DNA from: Luidia sarsii
Taxonomy: Eukaryota > Echinodermata > Asteroidea > Paxillosida > Luidiidae
Assembly: GCA_949987565.1 (NCBI GenBank)
Contig: OX465109.1
Coordinates: 12,044,509 to 12,108,508 of the forward strand
Direction: 5' to 3'
Length of the DNA stretch: 64,000 bases
The notes beneath the pieces were generated by a model, which was not told where the DNA came from, did no database searches, and was given only the letters and a program-made list of their open reading frames with translations. The translations under genes and the position numbers were made by a program. Below are positions 62,264 to 64,000 of this stretch, piece by piece (positions within the stretch are counted from its first letter, which is position 1; every line of letters starts with the position of its first letter).

Positions 62264-63689
62264 AAACTTGGCCTGCAATGAGTCCTTCGATTAGGCTATC
62301 GACTAGTGTTAAAATATTCGAAATCGGACAAGAACCAATGAAAGCATCATCAAGCAAAGGGAACTCACCCTTAGCAGAGAGGGAGCTTGTATCTCTGGAA
62401 TGAAGTGCATAACAGTCGGTGCAGTGTTCCTGGAATGAAAAAGAAATTTTACAGGTGAATATCTCCTTCGATATTAATCTCACAAAGCTAAAACTTGGCT
62501 TGCAAAGAGTCCTTAAAATAGGCTATCGACTAGTATTAAATTGATTAATTTCGGACAAGAACACGTGAAATCACCATCAAGCAATTGGAACTCACCCTTA
62601 TCAGTGAGGCAGCTTGTATCTCTGGAATGTACAGCATAACAGTCGGCTCAGTGTTTCTGGAAAGAAAAATTACTTTGCAGGATAATATCTCCTTCAAAAT
62701 TACATTCACAAAGCTAAAACTTGGCCTACAATGTGTTCTTGGGATAGGCTATCGACTAGTGTTAAAATATTTAAAATCGGACAAGAACCAATGAAAGCAT
62801 CATCAAGCAAAGGGAACTCACCCTTAGCAGAGAGGGAGCTTGTATCTCTGGAATGAAGCGCATAACAGTCGGTGCAGTGTTCCTGGAAAGAAAAAGAAAC
62901 TTTGCGGGTGAATATCTCCTTCGATATTAATTTCACAAAGCTAAAACTTGGCTTGCAAAGAGTCCTTGAAATAGGCTATCGACTAGTATTAAATTGATTA
63001 ATTTCGGACAAGAACACGTGAAATCATCATCAAGCAAATGGAACTCACCCTTATCAGTGAGGCAGCTTGTATCTCTGGAATGTACAGCATAACAGTCGAC
63101 GCAGTGTTCCTGGAAAGAAACAATACTTTGCAGGTTAATATCTCCAACGATATTACTTACACAAAGCTGAAACTTGGCCTGCAATGAGTCCTTCGATTAG
63201 GCTATCGACTAGTGTTAAAATATTCGAAATCGGACAAGAACCAATGAAAGCATCATCAAGCAAAGGGAACTCACCCTTAGCAGAGAGGGAGCTTGTATCT
63301 CTGGAATGAAGTGCATAACAGTCGGTGCAGTGTTCCTGGAATGAAAAAGAAATTTTACAGGTGAATATCTCCTTCGATATTAATCTCACAAAGCTAAAAC
63401 TTGGCTTGCAAAGAGTCCTTAAAATAGGCTATCGACTAGTATTAAATTGATTAATTTCGGACAAGAACACGTGAAATCACCATCAAGCAAATGGAACTCA
63501 CCCTTATCAGTGAGGCAGCTTGTATCTCTGGAATGTACAGCATAACAGTCGGCTCAGTGTTTCTGGAAAGAAAAATTACTTTGCAGGATAATATCTCCTT
63601 CAAAATTACATTCACAAAGCTAAAACTTGGCCTACAATGTGTTCTTGGGATAGGCTATCGACTAGTGTTAAAATATTTAAAATCGGACA
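62264..63689 (+). repeat. Tandem tetramer repeat, 906 bp, near the window end
   Basis: A, B3 and the first part of A at 62264, 62491 and 62717 recur at 63170, 63397 and 63623. The B2 monomers between them differ: 62038 is GGCAGAG-type and 62944 is GACGCAG-type with a TTGGCTTGC head. The end of the A at 62717 (ATTAATTTC) also departs from its counterparts (ATTATTTTC), so a short converted patch covers about 62920-62960. Confidence 0.82.
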
Positions 63690-63849
63690 AGAACCAATGA
63701 AAGCATCATCAAGCAAAGGGAACTCACCCTTAGCAGAGAGAGAGCTTGTATCTCTGGAATGAAGTGCATAACAGTCGGTGCAGTGTTCCTGGAAAGAAAA
63801 AGAAACTTTACAGGTGAATATCTCCTTCGATATTAATTTCACAAAGCTA
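63623..63849 (+). repeat. Recombinant A near the window end
   Basis: The head with ATATTTAAAATC matches 62717; the middle with GAGAGAGAGC, AAGTGC and a TTTACAGG tail matches 59546. The crossover is between about 63681 and 63740. What it joins cannot be fully read because the window ends 151 bases later. Confidence 0.85.
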
Positions 63850-64000
63850 AAACTTGGCTTGCAAAGAGTCCTTGAAATAGGCTATCGACTAGTATTAAAT
63901 TGATTAATTTCGGACAAGAACACGTGAAATCATCATCAAGAAATTGGAACTCACCCTTATCAGTGAGGCAGCTTGTATCTCTGGAATGTACAGCATAACA

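Larger units (their letters stand above)
1..64000 (+). repeat. Satellite DNA array, 225-227 bp monomer, about 281 copies
   Basis: The motif AAACTTGG recurs every 225-227 bases from position 1 to 63850, always on this strand, with no interruption by other sequence. The only exceptions in spacing are seven 293-bp monomers that carry a 66-bp internal duplication. Two classes, A (227 bp) and B (226 bp), alternate in much of the array to give a 453-bp dimer. Long-range copies are nearly identical, whereas A and B differ at roughly 40 positions. Both window edges lie inside the array, so its true length is unknown. Arrays like this are typical of eukaryotic heterochromatin, often centromeric; the location is inferred. 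I do not recognise the family. Confidence 0.97.
58187..64000 (+). repeat. A-B dimer block (26 monomers, cut by window edge)
   Basis: Starts: 58187 A, 58414 B2, 58640 A, 58867 B3, 59093 A, 59320 B2, 59546 A, 59773 B3-225, 59998 A, 60225 B1, 60452 A, 60679 B3, 60905 A, 61132 B2, 61358 A, 61585 B3, 61811 A, 62038 B2, 62264 A, 62491 B3, 62717 A, 62944 B2, 63170 A, 63397 B3, 63623 recombinant A, 63850 B3-225 (partial). Confidence 0.92.
59998..64000 (+). repeat. Super-repeat copy VI (left end only, 4,003 bp)
   Basis: It matches copy V at an offset of 8604 from 59998 to about 63150. It then repeats a tetramer (906 bp, 62264 onto 63170) and jumps through a recombinant monomer at 63623 to the 225-bp B3 at 63850, which normally ends the unit. 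The right boundary is the window edge. Confidence 0.8.

Noticed and set aside
1..64000. CRISPR array
   Set aside because: The period is 226 bp and both halves of the period are conserved; there are no short repeats with unique spacers and no cas genes.
1..64000. tRNA, rRNA or other RNA genes, and transposon ends
   Set aside because: No part of the monomer resembles conserved rRNA or tRNA boxes with cloverleaf pairing, and no inverted terminal repeats, poly-A tails or target-site duplications interrupt the array.

Overview
The whole 64 kb window is one uninterrupted tandem satellite DNA array. I found no supportable protein gene, RNA gene, transposon or stretch of unique sequence. About 281 head-to-tail monomers of 225-227 bp fill it, all in the same orientation. 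A hand count of bases 1-226 gives 85 G+C (about 38%). An array of this size and regularity with no genes indicates a eukaryotic nuclear genome, most likely a centromeric, pericentromeric or other heterochromatic block. I do not recognise the satellite family and cannot name the organism.

Monomers are numbered here from the AAACTTGG motif. Two main classes differ by roughly one base in five or six (estimated by eye). Class A (227 bp) has an AT-rich head with AATATT, the AAGAACCAATG motif, an AGCAGAGAGGGAGC middle and a CTTCGATATT tail. Class B (226 bp) has a head with an AAATT-GATT-AATTT dyad and CACGTG, and a TCAGTGAGGCAGC middle. B has several tails: B2 (CCCACGATATT or CCAACGATATT), B3 (CTTCAAAATTAC), B1 (A-like tail) and B1' (CCATTGATATT). 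Through much of the window they alternate A-B as a 453-bp dimer. Other blocks contain hybrid monomers (H1, H2, H3) with an A head fused to a B3 middle and tail, an A-class variant A', and a long variant A* (293 bp) with a 66-bp internal duplication.

Above the dimer lies a higher-order repeat of 43 monomers, 9,801 bp, seen cleanly at 18372-28172. The window divides into six copies at positions 2103, 18372, 28173, 51394 and 59998. Copies that are not 9,801 bp long are accounted for by whole-monomer events: gains of 906, 3687, 4365, 6404, 2717, 2036 and 2716 (twice), and differences of 453, 679, 1811 and 3913 bp. The sums close to the base: 9801-1811-679+906+3687+4365=16269; 9801+6404+2717+2036+2716-453=23221; 9801-3913+2716=8604. 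Most junctions fall inside a monomer, keep its length, and can be placed within short intervals, as expected of in-register unequal homologous exchange.

No genes work together here. The biology on view is the recombination history of a satellite array that is still being homogenised, plus a possible protein-binding motif restricted to class B. Open reading frames exist only because the monomer repeats: those on the minus strand that I checked start at TTG or GTG, and the recurrent ATG-started frame on the plus strand is a 69-codon by-product of the B3-A dimer.
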